From NCBI GenBank assembly GCA_029858965.1, contig JAOUDZ010000003.1, positions 52,429-116,428 on the forward strand: a stretch of 64,000 nucleotides of DNA, given 5' to 3'. The stretch comes from Cyclobacteriaceae bacterium. Lineage in GTDB: Bacteria; Bacteroidota; Bacteroidia; Cytophagales; Cyclobacteriaceae. The notes beneath the pieces are model-generated. The model had not been told where the DNA came from. It saw only the letters and a program-made list of their open reading frames with translations, and ran no database searches. Position 1 is the stretch's first letter; every line of letters begins with the position of its first letter. This document shows, piece after piece, positions 62,776 to 64,000 of this stretch. Both the position numbers and the translations under genes were made by a program.

Positions 62776-62790
62776 TACAATTTTTCCAAA

Positions 62791-63996
62791 TTACTGGTTT
62801 TCGCCTTTCTTGATGGAAAACTTGCCCACAGCAGTATTACGGTCAACTTTGCCAGCACTGAAATCCATTAATACCGCCCCTTTTATGGAAAGCTCAAGCG
62901 TAGAAGGGATACCGCACCCTGCACATTTTGTCAATGTAACCTGGAATACCAATACCTCGTTATCCTTTAAACTTTTAAGCGTTCTGCCGTACTCAAGGAT
63001 ATTTTCTTTCAATTCCTGTTCAAATTTTGGATAGAGTTCTTTTACTTTTTGATCCTTTGTTTCCTGGTCTACATCCGTCAGGCCAAGTGTTGGCATAACG
63101 TATCGTCTGCTAAAGTCACCACGCTCTATCCCACTGTATACCTGCATATAATAGATGACACCAAAATCCCTAAGGCGTTCAAAATAAACATTATCCCCAG
63201 TGAAATAAGTCTTAGAAAGATCCTGGCTGTACAATCGACTGAAGATACTCGACAACAACTCCAGGTCTGGCTCAACATTTTCTACCGTTTCGGTATTCAC
63301 AACTTTTACCTTCGCCAGGGCCTGGTCGCGACTAATCTTGCCTTGCTTGAATTGCGTGATGTCAGATTTCAGGGCTTCAATGGAAAGATGGGTACGTTTG
63401 GGTGCGTTGAAATATCTTCCAACCCACATGCGCGGTTGATTTCCCTGATTCGAAATAATCACTTTCTCCTGCGCCCCCAACTGTGTTATCATATCCGCAT
63501 AGTCAACAAGGAATGTTTTTGCCGCCTCAATTACTTTAAGATTGTATGCGTCACGGATGCTGTCCATATCAAGCCGCTTTCTTTCTCTGGACCTGTCTCT
63601 GAGCCTTATTGATTTTTCTTCTGCAATGGCTGCAGCTCTTTCCTCCTCGTCATGTTGTCTATCCTCAACGTTAAAGTCGAAATTAAATTGATCGTTTCCC
63701 CAAACGACTACATCATTATCAGCCCCAGCAATAGAAAAAGCGATTGGCGTGGTGTAATCTGCAGGTAAACTAAAAGTAACACCGTAACCCGCCTGATAAG
63801 TACCCTTAATCTCCAGCGGGAAGAAGGTGCGTTGGTTGTTGAATTGCTGCTTAATCAAGGTACTCAAAACATTCTCAGCAACAGCGATATCCCGTTCCAT
63901 CCGTTCTTCGTCTATCTTTTGGGCCACTGCTGATTGCATGATCACTACCAAAGTGACTGCCATGCTTGCAATTATATTTCTCATATTTCCACTCAT
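62791..63996 (-). CDS. Secreted protein of unknown function, 401 aa
   Basis: Signal peptide ~1-25 (ASMAVTLVVIMQSAVAQ). An N-terminal beta-rich portion (PLEIKGTYQAGYGVTFSLP, ADNDVVVWGNDQFNFDF) is followed by a charged linker (~115-145: EERAAAIAEEKSIRLRDR) and helices (~160-340). The C-terminus has TKCAGCGIPSTLELSIKGAVLMDF, a CxxC that might bind metal or form a disulfide, then ends with GKFSIKKGENQ. No recognised family, and only ATGs at 63996 and 63984 as starts. Transcribed alone with a strong terminator. Role unknown; perhaps periplasmic. Confidence 0.75.
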   Translation of the reverse strand: MSGNMRNIIASMAVTLVVIMQSAVAQKIDEERMERDIAVAENVLSTLIKQQFNNQRTFFPLEIKGTYQAGYGVTFSLPADYTTPIAFSIAGADNDVVVWGNDQFNFDFNVEDRQHDEEERAAAIAEEKSIRLRDRSRERKRLDMDSIRDAYNLKVIEAAKTFLVDYADMITQLGAQEKVIISNQGNQPRMWVGRYFNAPKRTHLSIEALKSDITQFKQGKISRDQALAKVKVVNTETVENVEPDLELLSSIFSRLYSQDLSKTYFTGDNVYFERLRDFGVIYYMQVYSGIERGDFSRRYVMPTLGLTDVDQETKDQKVKELYPKFEQELKENILEYGRTLKSLKDNEVLVFQVTLTKCAGCGIPSTLELSIKGAVLMDFSAGKVDRNTAVGKFSIKKGENQ

Positions 63997-64000
63997 TACT

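Overview
The window looks like a chromosomal segment of a gliding-type Bacteroidota bacterium, most likely order Cytophagales. Supporting signs are a PorP/SprF-family protein beside a very large surface protein ending in a gliding-motility (CHU_C, type IX secretion) C-terminal domain, a two-repeat GldL-like membrane protein, DUF4136, DUF4412 and DUF1343/NamZ proteins, MenA (menaquinone), a deoxyhypusine-synthase-like protein, many promoter-like TAnnTTTG boxes (the Bacteroidota -7 element), and almost no Shine-Dalgarno sequences. I see no prophage, integron, insertion sequence, CRISPR array, rRNA or tRNA.

Layout. 1-3897: three co-directional exported amidohydrolase-like genes, only the middle one with a full metal site. 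4086-6157: SUI1/YciH, a membrane J-domain protein and a universal stress protein with a palindromic operator candidate upstream. 6619-8915: zinc CDF exporter, a decayed DUF4136 lipoprotein pseudogene, and SlyD-like PPIase closed by a perfect terminator. 9054-15620: PorP/SprF divergent from the giant CHU_C protein. 15756-19458: small secreted protein, AT-rich SDR + sugar nucleotidyltransferase pair, DUF456, VOC enzyme and a left-handed beta-helix protein. 19487-25554: SMP-30-like lipoprotein or exported lactonase, secreted protein, Lon-substrate-binding protein, Apt, OsmC, HutI and an outer-membrane protein. 25904-30596: HemL, an LpoA-like TPR/periplasmic-binding protein and GuaA. 30677-36434: barrel protein, DUF4136 lipoprotein, MenA, Gre-like factor, two glutathione peroxidases, ArgS.

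36541-40636 holds a polyamine pair: a deoxyhypusine-synthase-family enzyme and an arginine decarboxylase flank a polysaccharide deacetylase, without an agmatinase. 40727-46910: DUF4412 protein, an EF-G paralogue with altered GTPase motifs, a dolichol-phosphate-mannose-synthase-like glycosyltransferase, an unknown protein, and a LolC/E permease. 47059-54554: NamZ, endonuclease III, GldL-like protein, Fmt, DHFR, SDR, TSUP permease, class A beta-lactamase-like hydrolase, SnoaL-like lipoprotein. 55013-58381: membrane-bound EEP-family protein, small OB-like protein, ClC channel. 58390-62561: TolC / FtsX-permease / HlyD export operon lacking its ATPase. 62791-63996: unknown secreted protein.

Most of the window is housekeeping and envelope biology. 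The most promising observations are the EF-G paralogue, the incomplete polyamine cluster, the probable leaderless promoters where the -7 box abuts the start codon, a possible multi-stem RNA upstream of the SDR at 51404, and the amidohydrolase trio with eroded metal sites. Many start sites were moved inward from the longest open frame because a promoter box or signal peptide lies inside the extension. Functions are inferred by recognising families from sequence; no database search was run.
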